64,000 nt of DNA from Thoreauomyces humboldtii. Its lineage: Eukaryota > Chytridiomycota > Chytridiomycetes > Spizellomycetales > Powellomycetaceae. A program made the position numbers and the translations under genes. Numbering within the stretch: position 1 is the stretch's first letter; each line of letters starts with the position of its first letter. The stretch is from the NCBI GenBank assembly GCA_027596035.1, contig JADGJA010000011.1, positions 19,743-83,742 of the forward strand, written 5' to 3'. Of this stretch, positions 1 to 11,510 are shown piece by piece. A model generated the notes under the pieces. It was given only the letters and a program-made list of their open reading frames with translations. It was not told where the DNA came from and made no database searches.

Positions 1-351
1 TACTTTCCCGCTCTCTGCTTACCATGTCTGCCCTCAACCGGTCATCAATGCCGTTCGCCATAGGTGCAGACCCAGCTGCAGCGTAGACCCAAACCTTGTG
101 CGGGAGCGAAACCGACAGCTTACGAAGGGTGTACGTTATAACTCCGCTCCACGTATTTGAACCTAACTTTAGCATCAGCAATCAGCACTGCCCGCATGGT
201 AGTTGTCTCAGATGGTTAAGAAATCTCAAAACGAAGGTTCGCGCGCGCGCGCGTCTGCTATCTCACAAACAAGGTTCCTTGACGCTCTCTCTACGATATT
301 TCCTCAACTTCCAAAAGCGAACCTCTTCTTCCGTGATACCTCAAAAGAATC
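1..351. other. 5' edge, no gene assigned
   Basis: No convincing coding region is visible. A short alternating (GC)n run lies at about 241-253. The last 50 bases are probably the 5' leader of the gene that starts at 352. A gene ending or starting to the left of the window cannot be judged from this stretch. Confidence 0.4.
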
Positions 352-1462
352 ATGATAGGCAACAGGACAATCCTCGCAAGTCTCCTGCTCGTACTCCTGT
401 CACGTAAGAATAACATGACTGCAGTCTTACTCGTGCCCTCACCAACGCGTTTCGAACTAACCTCGTGGTAACGGACTCTAAGCTATCGCGACCCCTCATC
501 CTACACCGCTCACGCCTTACCACACCACGACTCTCACTCTCAATGCACTGGAAGACGAATCCCCGTTCGGCCGCTTCGCCGTCAAGATCTCCCGAACCGA
601 CCAACTGACGGACACGCCTCGGACGTTCCGAAGCGTCGGTCCCACAGGACCCTTCTCGGCGGCGAGGATCCAGGACCTCACGATCGTGTTCGACGTGACG
701 CCCCGTGGTCCCCTGGAGGAAGCATCGGACGAACGCGAAGAAGATGAAGGAGAACATGTCTCCCGTCCACGCAAGATGACGCTCACGGCCGTGTCCACGA
801 CCGCGAACGTTGCCATCGGGTTTGGGGAGCATGAGGCGGACGTCACGAGACAGGACCTTGTGAGCGGGTTTGGAAAGGGATTGGTCGGATGCAAGGTCCG
901 CGTGGAAGGGGAGAAAAGTGTGGAGGACGGAGTGACTAGGCTGTTGATCAGTGAGGTTATTAGCGAGTGGGAGGGTGGTAGGATGGTCAGAAACGTTGCT
1001 CAACAGCTGGTGGAGGTTTACCCAGAAGGTAGGATCGTCTTGAAAGGGGAGGACAAGGGCGATCGGGTGGAAGGCGATTACTACCTAGGTGAGCTTGTTC
1101 TCGTTCAGACCAGATGTTCTCGTCCGTGTTCTCATCACTCTCAATCTTCCTTAGTGGGAGACTCGTCAACAACTTTCCCACCATCCTCTCCTCTGCGCAC
1201 TCTGGGACCCCGTCTAATCCTCGGTGTCATGTTGTTTGTGATCTCCATGGGATTCTTCGCAGCCGCCGGGCTCAGCTATCGACAGCAATTGCAAGAGCAG
1301 ACAGCAACCAACAAGCTGCGACAACACCCTTCCCTGATGATTCGTGCGTCAGTGAGACTCGGAAAAGAGGAGCAAGAGGATGTGGAGGGCTTGCCCGTGT
1401 ACTTTGCGGGCGGTTATACCGAGGTCATCGCGACCAACGGAGAGGCACAAGATCGAAAGTGA
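352..1462 (+). CDS. Unrecognised secreted/type I single-pass membrane protein
   Basis: Proposed exons are 352-403, 483-1088 and 1155-1462 (321 residues); introns are 79 and 66 bases with GT..AG ends in consistent phase. Exon 1 encodes a short signal peptide (MIGNRTILASLLLVLLS). Exon 2 gives a beta-rich, probably lumenal or extracellular domain. Exon 3 carries one strong hydrophobic segment (LILGVMLFVISMGFFAAAG) followed by a roughly 70-residue charged tail. The layout fits a type I protein of the ER or secretory route, such as a small accessory subunit of an ER complex, but I recognise no family and assign no function. The last exon is least certain, because its frame stays open with no downstream motif to confirm it. 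Confidence 0.55.
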
Positions 1463-2153
1463 CGATGTAGCTTTCTTTATTTTTGGACTAAAGCAAAACC
1501 GTGCAAAGAGTAGAAAGAAATCGTCAGATGGGCCGGCGGCCGCGTCCCAGAGCGGGAAGACAGTATCTGACAGTCTAGGAGCGTGCACTGGGTGATGGGC
1601 TCTTCACTCTCGCGGCTCAAGTACAGATTCCCTCAGGGATCTGCGCAAACAGCTCTAAGGAGTGAGCGAAGAGCAGATACTTGTAAGAAGAACTGTGTAA
1701 ACCCAACAGCAATAACGAATGGTTTCAAAATCGGCGTGCCACTCCGCCTGAGACCCATTCAACCACAACTGGGGCCAGGAACCTCGCTACGGCCTGCTTT
1801 CATGGGTGGCACAGCTGGTCGTGGATTCCGGCGGGCCTCTCTGAGCTTGCGAGGTGCAAACGACTGCTTGCGCAGTACAGTACTACCGGTAGCCTCTTCC
1901 GGGTCTTTCGGTCCGTCGCTCAAAGGGGTGGTGTCGACAGCTCTGCGGCCTTTTGCCCCGTTTTCCGCCCGCCGTCAGGCCGTCAATGACGTTTTGCCCT
2001 TCGGTCAGACAACCCCGTCTGTCACTTCCACAGGGAGACTCACATCTCGTGCGAAAACCTTCTTCCGCCTCCCGCCGCACATATAAGACCAAGGCCTCCC
2101 TTTCCGCCACCTCCATCTCCAGCACGCTTTCTCAGACCCAAAACTACATTACA
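1463..2153. other. Intergenic region upstream of the DJ-1/Hsp31 gene
   Basis: No supported gene. A 167-codon plus-strand frame (1583-2086) is basic, has no recognisable domain and overlaps the TATA box of the next gene, so I treat it as chance. The region holds the 3' end of the first gene and the promoter and leader of the next one. Confidence 0.5.
2081..2087 (+). promoter_or_regulatory. TATA box of the DJ-1/Hsp31-type gene
   Basis: ATATAAG lies 67 bases before the ATG at 2154, followed by a pyrimidine- and A-rich leader. Position and sequence suit a TATA element of a strongly regulated gene. I saw no clear heat-shock element triplet nearby. Confidence 0.5.
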
Positions 2154-3076
2154 ATGTCATCATCAACCACGACCACTTCTCCGTCCGACACGCCTGTACC
2201 TTACGGCAGCCGAGGCACCATCCTTGTGGTCCTGTCCGGCAGCGACCACATCACCCTCGCTAACGGAGCCGAGCAACCGACCGGCTACTTCCTCCCCGAA
2301 CTCGCCAAGCCCCTGGCGCGCCTCCTGGACGCCGGCTATGCGCCCGTGTTCGCCAACCCCACGGGCGTCAAGCCTGCCGAGGACCCCATGTCCTCCTGGC
2401 TTGTCATCTTCCTCGGAAACTGGTTCGAGAGGAGACGGGAGAACGCCTTGTTGGAAAACATGAGGAAGACGGCGGGTCTGGATCAGCCCAGGAGGCTGGG
2501 CGACATCAAGGACGAGGAGTTGGACGCTTTCAAGGGTGTCTTCATCCCTGGCGGTCATGCACCCATGGAAGACCTCTGGCAAGACAAGGATCTCGGTAGA
2601 ATCCTGATGCACTTCCATGAGAGAAGCAAACCGACCGGTACGTGACATGGTGTCTTCCTGTAGTGATCTCATCTCACGCGAGAGGGAGACTTACACTTTT
2701 GCCATTTGTACTTCCAGCCTCTCTCTGCCACGGTCCCATCGCGCTCTTGTCTACCCGCACCCAGTCCTCAACATTCCCTTACGCAGGATACCTCGTCTCG
2801 GTGTACAGTGACCGCGAGGAATCCATGAACGAGGTGGCCTTCGGATCCGCGCTCAAGTTCCACGCCGAAGCCGAGCTCGAGAAGGCTGGCTGCAAGATCA
2901 ACAACTCTCCCATCCCCATGGCCGTCCACGTGTCCACCGACAGGGAGTTGGTGACGGGCCAGGGATTCTCCAGCGCAGCGGGACTCGGCGATGCCTTTGT
3001 TGCGTTGTTGGAGAAGAGTGGAAGCGCGACGGGTGGAAGCATCGCCGGTGTGCTTGAGAAGGCAGTCGCCGTCTAA
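2154..3076 (+). CDS. DJ-1/PfpI family protein, Hsp31-like (glyoxalase III/chaperone type)
   Basis: Two exons, 2154-2637 and 2718-3076, joined across an 80-base intron that begins GTACGT and splits an alanine codon directly before the nucleophile elbow. The joined reading gives TASLCHGPIALL, the DJ-1/Hsp31 Cys-His-Gly elbow, and an upstream GVFIPGGHAPMEDL strand-turn that supplies the acidic partner. Hsp31-type members detoxify methylglyoxal (glutathione-independent glyoxalase III) and act as stress chaperones in the cytosol; the exact activity here is inferred. About 280 residues is normal for the larger Hsp31 clade. The start is the ATG after a TATA box; longer upstream frames lack a sensible leader. 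I see no targeting peptide. Confidence 0.85.
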
Positions 3077-4115
3077 GAGGTTTCGCGTATCTCTTTTCCC
3101 TTTTTTGTTTCTCTACATATGGTAGTCCTTTTTCTTCTTCATGGCCTTAATATCACCTTGTTCATACCAGCATATAGTATACAGGCGCCGTACAGGCGTA
3201 GATTTGTCACTATACTTCTCGCTTCAAACACTTCAAGCATGTCTTCGTTGAGCTGAAGTGTGACATGGTAAACTGCGTCAGTAGACACAGGTCGAAGCCT
3301 TATATCTACTGGCGTTTGCCAACCTTGGTGCTGAGTAGTAGTGTTCTCGACCGACGAGGTACACGTATGAACTCATAGAGGACTCGGGCTGGCTCGGGTT
3401 TTGGACAGCCAGCCGCTGTCATGGGGACTTCTAAGGACCAGTCTAACGAGGTCTTTCACGAAGTCGCAAGCGCCGAATGGGAATGCAGTCAGGGCTGCCC
3501 CTTCTCAATCTCCCTTTAAAGATACATATTTTTGGGGACTTTGATTTGCATAGTTTTGGGTGTTGCAAGTATGTTCAGCGTCTGCTTCGTCATGAGCGAA
3601 CCCTTCGCTTACGATCTCACCAAGCTCTGTGCGAATGGTTCGCGACCCGAGCTGTGGAGTTGTGGGGACGAGAGAGAGAGAGAGCCGTCGAAACGTACAA
3701 AGTTTGTGCGGCAACTTGCAATTTGGCACTTGCACGGTGGGCCTCCCTCCTCCAACAGACCTCTCCCAACTCATTACAATACCCCCACGAGCCTCTTTCG
3801 AACAACGAACAACGAGCCTCTCCGTAAACTCTTATCATCTTTCAGTAGCCTCATAACCCCGCGAACCTACCATTCATTTCAAGCCGGAGGCTTCTTTTCC
3901 CTAGCCTCATTTCCCTTAGCCCTCCCAGAACGGGCCCACCAGTGACCTTTGACAACTTGGAGCACTTTCCGTGCATACACCTCAGCCCCGCCGAGTCTCG
4001 AAGCGGTGTTGCTTTACAGCAGGGCGCACGGGCGTTCTCCCATCACAACCTTTGCGAAGGTATAGTTGGGTGACCGCCTGGCCCCCGTGCACTGCCCGAC
4101 GAGAGTCGCCACAAT
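3077..4115. other. Intergenic region, about 1 kb
   Basis: Nothing supportable as a gene. It contains the 3' flank of the Hsp31-type gene, a (GA)n run near 3670-3682 and several short overlapping frames in every direction with no domain signal. The right end is the promoter and leader of the WD40 gene. Confidence 0.45.
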
Positions 4116-6556
4116 ATGGATAGCTTGTGGAACGCCACGCTCTCCGTCTTCAGCGGCAACAAATCGACCTTGGCATCAACTTCCAGTTCTACTCTAAACT
4201 ATCCGGGATACATCGTCCCGCAGGCTCAGTCCCCGCTAGAGTCTCAAGCCGAAACTCCGACGAGTCCCGGCCCTGCCTCTCCCGGGTCCTACTTTCCTTC
4301 CCTCGCTGCGCCATGCGAGCCTTTGGGAATCCCACTGCCCCCACTTCCGATCACCGCAGCGCATGCCTACAGCGGAGTTCTCTATCTGGGAACAGACGAC
4401 GGCCGAGTATGGGCGTACAGTTTGAGCGCACGGACGCACACCCACACTTTCACCGGCGCATCCGCTTGCCCCGTAACCGCGCTGGCGAGTAGCTCCAGGC
4501 GTTTGCTGGTTGGCTCCGCTGACGGAGCTGTCACGGTCTACTCTTTGGCTACTGGTGGCGCCGTCCGTTGCGTCCCAGACGCCCACAATGGTGGCGTCAC
4601 TGCGCTCTGTGTTGCGGACGGGACCCATCCGGCAGTGTACAGCGCCGGAGAGGATGGGGTACTGAACGAGTGGGACGCAAAATCTTTGAGAAAGAAGTGG
4701 GTCCTGACGGGTCATGTCGCACCGATCTCTATGGTCGTTTGGGCGGGAAATGGCCGTGTCTTCTCTGGCGATGTCTCGGGGTGTGTCAAGGGTTGGGACA
4801 CGAGCACTGGTATGTCATTTGGTTTGAGGAAAGTGCTCAGCTTCTGCAGGCCTCGTACTGACTTCTTGTTCCAGGTCAGTGCATCGCAAATTTCGAAGGC
4901 CTTGCTCCCATCACAACGTTTACCTTAGGTCGCGATCTCCTTTACGTGGCAACGTCGTTGGGAACAATATCCGTGATCGACATAGAATCCGGTCAGACGC
5001 TACGCACCCTGCGCGTTCGTCAACAACACAACGACGACGCTCGTTCGCAGAACGTTGTTTCGTTGTGTCTTGCACGAGGTCGTCTCTACAGCCTTTCCCG
5101 TGACGGACTCGTGTCCGAATGGGACGTTAAACGCGGAAGAGCAGTCCGTAGTGCCAATGCTGCTATGGGACCCGCCGTTGCGTTGTGCTCTGCAGGCAGG
5201 GGTGACGTGCTAGTCGTTTGCTCCGGAACTGTTGTTCAGCTTCCTCCAGCTGAAAGAGAGCGCCCGGGCACTGAAGACCATGCCCTTGGACCTTCAGATA
5301 GTGCAAGCAACGTTGCATCCGACGCTCCAGACGATGTCGTGGCGCTGAAACGGCAGCTGGCTGCTATGCGGGTTTTGCAATCTCAACAGCAGCAAATCGC
5401 GCAGCAGCAGGCGCACTCCACCGCCTCTTCGCTTCTTGCCCGCGCCGAAGACGCCGAACTTGCACTTCAGGCTGCAAAGGAGCTTCTGGTTTCTTATCGC
5501 TCGGAACTCGAACTCACCCAACAGGCTCATGCCTACGCCTTCTCGTACCTCTCTCAGTCCTCGAACCGGACGTGGTTCGAAATTGAAAGAGAGATCCGTG
5601 GCCTTCACGAGATCATGTCTGAGCCAATACCGCGCCCTGGAGGCGAGGACGGCGACCTGGAAGACTTCTGCCCAAAAAGGAAGGCAAAACGGTGCTGGCA
5701 ACGCGACGACCTGTGGGACTCGGACGCAGACGAAGATGATGCGAACGCAATTGGCGGTGGCGGCGACGGAGAGCCACCATGGTGGAGAGTGGAGACTGGG
5801 AGGACCAATCTCGCGGATCTCAAGTGGTGGCGCGAAGAACAGCCCTCGCGACCTGCAATTACTGTTCCGTCTGTAGAGCCGTACGCCATTCCCGAACTTA
5901 CGATGATGGCCATGGATGACAATGACGATAGCGATGACGACCAGGATTTGACGGAGGAGATTGGAGAAAGATCTTCTTTTTCGGATGACGAGCTGGGGAC
6001 GGACGAAGCAGATCACCCCACGCCCCATCCAACGATCCGGGTACGGGGAACGTTCCGCCTTCCCGATGGTTCGATCCAGATAACACCTTCGACTGCACCG
6101 GCCTTCCCCGTGCCTCGCCGGATAACCGTTCCTGCCGCCACAGCCATTGCAGCTGCCCGGTCCCTCGCTACCTCGCCTCCTAGAACCTCACCCCACAACA
6201 GTGCGGTATCACGGCAAAGGATTCGCACTCCAACGCGCGAGTCCCGTCGACGTTCTGCTGCACCCGCTGCAGCCGTAGCTGTCGTGACACCGACGCCATC
6301 TGCCACCGGGTCTTCTTCCAAGAGGACGTCCTCGGCTTCTTGGTTCGCACCCATCCAGAACTGGGTGGAGACGGTGGTCGCTGGCGCTGCTGAACCACAG
6401 AACGGCGACGTTGCCAGCAGCGGCGGCAGTGAAGCAGGCGGAACCGTAGCTCCTCCTCTCAGCAGCGCGGGTAGCGCAGGAACCGAGGTGAAGAAGGTCA
6501 GGGTCCGCACCGCCGACGTTTACCGGTTCGAAGAGGGGATGGTAAACCCCTCCTGA
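4116..6556 (+). CDS. WD40-repeat protein with coiled coil and acidic tail, function unknown
   Basis: Exons 4116-4809 and 4875-6556 (65-base intron, phase 1) give 791 residues. Residues about 85-400 show WD/beta-propeller strands with repeated patterns such as LLVGSADGAVTVYSL, VYSAGEDGVLNEWD and LYVATSLGTISVID. A Q-rich stretch and a predicted coiled coil follow (QSQQQQIAQQQ onward, with heptad-like leucines), then a strongly acidic patch (DDNDDSDDDQ) and a low-complexity Ser/Pro/Ala tail. The N-terminus (MDSLWNATLSVFSG) could form an amphipathic helix. This looks like a scaffold protein. I do not recognise an orthologue and cannot place it in a complex. Confidence 0.75.
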
Positions 6557-6921
6557 TACCCCCTACTGGCTTCTGGCCACCTGGCTTTCGTACTGGCTTC
6601 TGGCCACTTCGCTTTTGTTCTTCGTCACCGCGATCCCTCTCTTTGGATGATCCGTTTCCCTTATAATAAATTTTTGCACGTGGGCTCTATTACGGCCTTC
6701 TGAACTCAGGGTTCAGGGCAAGCACCAGCAATTCTCACGAACTGGCGAATGGGCGTACAGTGTCAGGGAGCTGCCGGGACTTTTCGGACTTCTCGGACTC
6801 GGTTCCTCCCGTACGCGATGATGGAACTGCTGAACGCGAAGTGGCAACTAAACGACACAACCACAATCGCTCATACCTTCCAAAACACACGAGCATTGTT
6901 TGACCCGTGTATGCCTGCACC
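6557..6921. other. Intergenic region between WD40 gene and FHA gene
   Basis: Contains the WD40 gene's 3' flank, where an A/T-rich stretch near 6660-6676 could include the poly(A) region, and the upstream region of the FHA gene. No gene is supported. Confidence 0.45.
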
Positions 6922-9900
6922 ATGGATGCAGCAGCTGAATGTTCTCAACGGGTGGTAGCCACGTTCTTGGTACACGGCGCTGACGGCGTTACGATTCGAT
7001 CGTGAGTCTGTGGCAGCGCAGCGAGCCCTTGCACCGTGACACCCGGCACTAACCTTCACTGGATTTCAGAAAGATCAACATATCGGAAGGGAAACCAATC
7101 ATTGCCATTGGAAGGTAGTCCAAGCTGGGTGTGTAGGCTTATGTGCCTTTCGTCGGTTTGTTAACATTTCTACCATAGAGACCCGGGCTGCGAGGTCCGA
7201 TGCTTGGTTCCCAACTTTGCTCTAAGACACGTTGAAGTAACGTATGAGAAGAAATCGAAGCAGGTTGGTGCATGTAGATGACTACTCGCTGCGAGTCCTT
7301 GTGCTGGGCACGCTGACACGATAGTGCACTGTAGATCTTTGTCACGTGCCTCGACGACGTGAGGGGTGCGACGCTTAACAACAGCCCTCTTATCACGGGT
7401 AAAGCGACTCTCTTCACCTTGCAAGATGTTCTATCAGTCAACACAAGAAAGTTTACAATCTGTGCTCCGATTCCCCAGGTAATCATTCGGTTTTCCTTGT
7501 ATTAATGTGCCTCAAGCGCCGCTGACACGTAGCAGCCTCAGAACCGGCGCCCTTCGACCCCTCAGAAGGGAACGCCAGTGCGACTTCGTCGAACACCAAA
7601 TGGAACTATCGTTCGAAACCAATATCACGCGGCCAATGACCCCCCAGAGCGTGGGCTAGCAACTCCTGTTCGTACGGTCAAAGTAGATCCCGCAACGCCA
7701 TCTTATATGCGGCCTACAGCCGCCAGCGTCGCAAAGACCGCGATTCTTGCTGCCGCAAGCGGTGCTGCAGGAAGTCCTCTCCCTGGGACTCCCCTCAAGA
7801 AGGGCAGCCTTCGCAGGACGTCTTTTCAAAATCCGAGGCGCGAAAAGGCTTTGGAAGAAGATCCACGAAGGGACATCGAATTGGCCAGTTCACCAGTTAC
7901 CCCAGAAAACCCGGTTGAAGATGCTCCTGGAATCGAAGCAAGCGATGCTGCCATTCATACGCAGAACGTTTTGACTCTTACATATGGAGACATCGCTTCT
8001 GCTCCCAGCAGCCCTATTGCTATTGCAGCCGAACCCGCAGTCACTTCCCCACCCCGGGAAGGTCCACATTCTACCGCACAAGAGGGACCTGCGGAGACTG
8101 TACACGATTCCGGCAGTCTTGGCCCTATGACGCTAGTTTCCGTCGCCGTACCTGAGTCGATGGTCAAAAAGCCTCACCCAGGATTTGCCGAGGAAGTCAA
8201 TCCCTCAAAAAATTTGAAAGCGGCTCAAGCGTCGCTAACTGATCACAGATACCTGCCTACCCTGGGTCGCGAAGCTGCCTTTCAGATAGTTCCGGTATGT
8301 CGTATCAATTTCAGGACAACAAATGCAACAGTAATCTGATGTTTGCTTTCAATTAGGTCATCAGCAAGGAGGTCTCCTCGGACAACTCGGACATGATGCA
8401 ATCTCTTGTACCTGCCGGGCGCCCAAAGGCTGATACCACTTTGGAAGACGACGTGCTTTTCAAAAGTCAAAGGGAAATGCTATGGAACATTGCTCGAGGA
8501 AATGGAGATCATTCAATCCCCCTGCCAAGCGACGCTGGGGGTTATGAAATGGACCTCAGCTCGGCCGATCCTCCAAAGGCAACTCTGGCTCTCTGTGCAC
8601 CCGAGGCTGGGAGAAACAAGCCTGTCCTAGCCGTGGCTTTTGGTCCCGCGGAAATTTCCACAGTGGAACCACCTCCTAAACCCCTCGCCGCTCTGATGCC
8701 GGCGTACAACCCTGCACCTCAGAAATCCTTGACAACACCTACTTTCTCTGGCCTCGCTGGCTTGACAAAGAAAGTTCCACCAATCATGAATTCCACTGTT
8801 TTACCTCCTCACGAGGTTGCCGAACCGCTCAAGACATCTGTGTATGCGAAACAGGACGGCACGGACGAAATGGAAGGGAAAGGTATTTCGGCAATGGTTC
8901 GGTCTCAATTGGAACCAGTACAGTCCCCGAGAAAGTCGGTCCCGCAGGACGACGATATGGTGGCTGCCAGCGACGCGGCAACGCAAGAACCTGATTGTGG
9001 GGCATCCGTAGAGCCTCTGGATGTGCTCCCGCGAACTGCCCTGTCCTCGCAGGGAGATGAGAGCCAAAGCGACTGGTCGACTGAATCGGAGGAAACCCGG
9101 GCTTCGGTCGCAAGTGCGTCTACGGTACCTGTTCACTCGCCCCCAAGCACGCGTACGAGACGAAAGCCCGCTGTGGCTTCCGGTGCAGAGACAGATCCCA
9201 TCATCGCCAAGCGGTCCACGCGAGGGCGTCCCCCGAAGGTCGCCAGTCAAGCAAACGCTGAGACGGGAAACACATTGCTCTCGGAATCCACAGACCGCAA
9301 CGAAATACCTAATGAAGAAGGCGAAGCCGAACAAAAGCCACGCGTTTCCTCGAAGTCTCGGACGAGAAGCGAGAAGAGCGTTCCGGCGTCCACGAAGCGG
9401 TTCACGAGAGCTCGTGCCGCGCAGGATCCAGAGAAGCACGATGCCCATCAGACGAATGTGGATGACCATGAGGTCTTCGAGGTACCTGATAATGCTTCTG
9501 GTGTCCTTCACGGGACTTCGATCGACATGGAAACTGCGCCACGTCCTCTGAGCGAACCGGAGGACGAGCCTGCAGAGGAACCCGCTCCCGTGCCGTCAAA
9601 GCGAGTCACCCGTAGTCGAGCAGGAACCCGGGGTGACAAGAACGAGCACCAGGAGGATATATCGACATCCGTTACTGAAGTCAAGAATGGGCTTGCTGGT
9701 GAGAACCCCGATGGATGCATGCCTGGCAGTGAAACGGGGAAAGATGCTCCAGAAGTACAATTTCCAACACTAGCCAAGCGGGTCACCCGAGGTCGCGCGG
9801 CACAGGTTACAAAAAACGCTTCTGCAATCGAAGATGCACATGAGATGCAGGAGCCAGCCGAGGCATCCACTGCCGAACAAGACTCGCAGCATGCTGAGAA

Positions 9901-11365
9901 CGCCGACATCGCGGGCACCGAAACTAAAGCCGAAGACGAGAAACAGAAGTCACGGGTTCCAGCATCAGGGAAGCGAGTAACCCGACGTCGTGCGACGCGC
10001 GGCACCAAAGACGAAGATGCGGCCGATCAGGTACCTGAGCCAGCAGGTACCTCCGCTGCGGTAGACAGCCAAGATACCGAAGAAACGAGAAACAGAAGTG
10101 TTGGAGGCGATGCGGAGGATCACTCACAGGAAGCACGTGCTCCGACACCTGCAAAGCGACTTACTAGGGGTCGCACAGCGTGCGATGCGAAGAACGAGAA
10201 TGCGATTGATCAGGCACTCGCAACGTCCCGGCCAGCCGAGGCTCCTCTTTCTGCCGAGGATCAAACGCAAGATGCCGGCGAAAGCGAACAAGGTGATCCT
10301 CACAGTAAAGAGGAAGAAGGGGGCAAAGAATCCCATGAGGCAACACCAGCAAAGCGTATCACTCGAGCTCGTGCGCAGCGAGGTGCCAAGGATGAGACAG
10401 CAATCGGAGTTGAGGAGGTCACTGCGAAATGCACTCGGAAACTCGACATTACTGCCTCCAGATCCCAAAAGCAGGCGAGCCACTTGGAGGCGAATGGTGC
10501 CAATGCTCACGCCCGAGTTCCAACAAAGCGGGTCACAAGGACCCGCGCAGCACGTACAGCTAGCAGGGAATCGTCTACCGAGGCAGGAGCAGGGGATGAA
10601 GTAGACAACTATCCGCACTCTTGCATTTCCGAACACGAAGGAGGGACTGCAGAGGAGATTGCGAAGGAGCATCATGAGGGGCTAGATCCGAATGTGGAAG
10701 CACCCCTACCAAAACGAGCCGGTAGACCTCGAAAGGTTCAGGCCGCGACAGAAGGAGACGCCCATGACTCTTTACCAGCGGTTCAAGTTCAAACCCGCCC
10801 CACCCGGTCGCGCAACGCGAGCGCGCCCGGAGATGATATACACACTGGGACGAAGACTGGGACCATGCCATCGCAAGATCCCGTGATTGACGCCCCGCCC
10901 CGGCGTCCGGGCAGACCTCGAAAGGTTCGGCCCGTGACGGAAGACGAGGACGTGAGCGCCGAGCAGCATGCATCTGCCCAAGCAGTCAAAACTCGATCGA
11001 CCCGGTCGCGGCAACCATCGCAGAACGCAAGCCACGTTGTGGATGTCGAAAGGGATGAAGAGGAAGGTCCGACCGAGCCGAAGTCGGTCGAGGCGCCGAT
11101 TCGAGTGACGCGAGCACGTTCCTCAAAATCGGAAACGGTCGAGCCCGCTGCAAATCTTGATGAAAACGCTCCTGATACGGCCGCAGCTCATGTGCCTAAG
11201 CGCCAGGCACGATCTCGAGGGACAGCAGCCGGCCAGACGGAATCAAAGGATGAGACAGTCAAGGTGACCGCAAAGGACACCAGGGGAAAACGGGGCAAGG
11301 AGAACGCCTTGCCAGCGGCAGTGAGTCCACCAAGGCGCGTTACGAGGTCGCACGCAGCTCACTAA
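6922..11365 (+). CDS. FHA-domain nuclear protein with basic KR-x-TR repeats and AT-hooks (Ki-67-like layout)
   Basis: Six exons: 6922-7001, 7070-7114, 7179-7263, 7335-7478, 7533-8294, 8357-11365 (1374 residues). The four short 5' exons join in phase to build an FHA domain at residues about 10-112, with the GRDPGCEV strand-loop and a late NNSPLITGKATLF segment. After it come SP/TP-rich linkers, a TPLKKG motif (204-209) and RRTSF (212-216). The long last exon carries about 15 spaced basic units, such as KRVTRSRA, KRFTRARA and KRVTRTRAA, plus AT-hook cores AGRPRKV and PGRPRKV, ending RRVTRSHAAH. FHA domains bind phosphothreonine, and AT-hooks and KR-TR units bind DNA or chromatin. The order (FHA, TPLK-G motif, basic repeats) recalls Ki-67 of the mitotic chromosome periphery; orthology is inference. 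The protein is otherwise disordered and phospho-site rich. Confidence 0.8.
9200..11362 (+). repeat. Diverged protein-level repeat array, KR-[VSFLI]-TR-x-RA units
   Basis: Within the last exon of the FHA gene, a basic core of the form K/R-R-x-T-R-x-R recurs near 9208, 9393, 9597, 9777, 9969, 10155, 10350 and 10526. It then alternates with GRPRK cores near 10720 and 10908 and ends at 11332. Spacing is about 175-205 bases (roughly 60 codons) with acidic, low-complexity spacers between. DNA identity between units is low, so the repeat is old and selected at the protein level. Confidence 0.75.
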
Positions 11366-11510
11366 GGAGATGAGGGAAGTACGAAAAGACGATTTGGTTT
11401 TGAAAGACAATGCAAAGGATTAGTTATGAGGTGGAGGAAATATTGTATCTAAATAAATGAGAGATGCTCTATCTTTGATATGCTCTGCCCGTTGCCGGAC
11501 AACTCTGAAA

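Noticed and set aside
1583..2086. 167-codon plus-strand frame
   Set aside because: Arg/Ser-rich with no domain and overlapping the TATA box of the Hsp31-type gene; typical GC-rich chance frame.
3477..3945. Cluster of short frames in the 3-4 kb spacer, possible small gene or RNA
   Set aside because: No splice-compatible extension, no domain, no recognisable RNA motif.
8801..9511. 236-codon minus-strand frame inside the FHA gene
   Set aside because: Antisense shadow of the repeat region; the Arg-rich composition is explained by the complementary codons.
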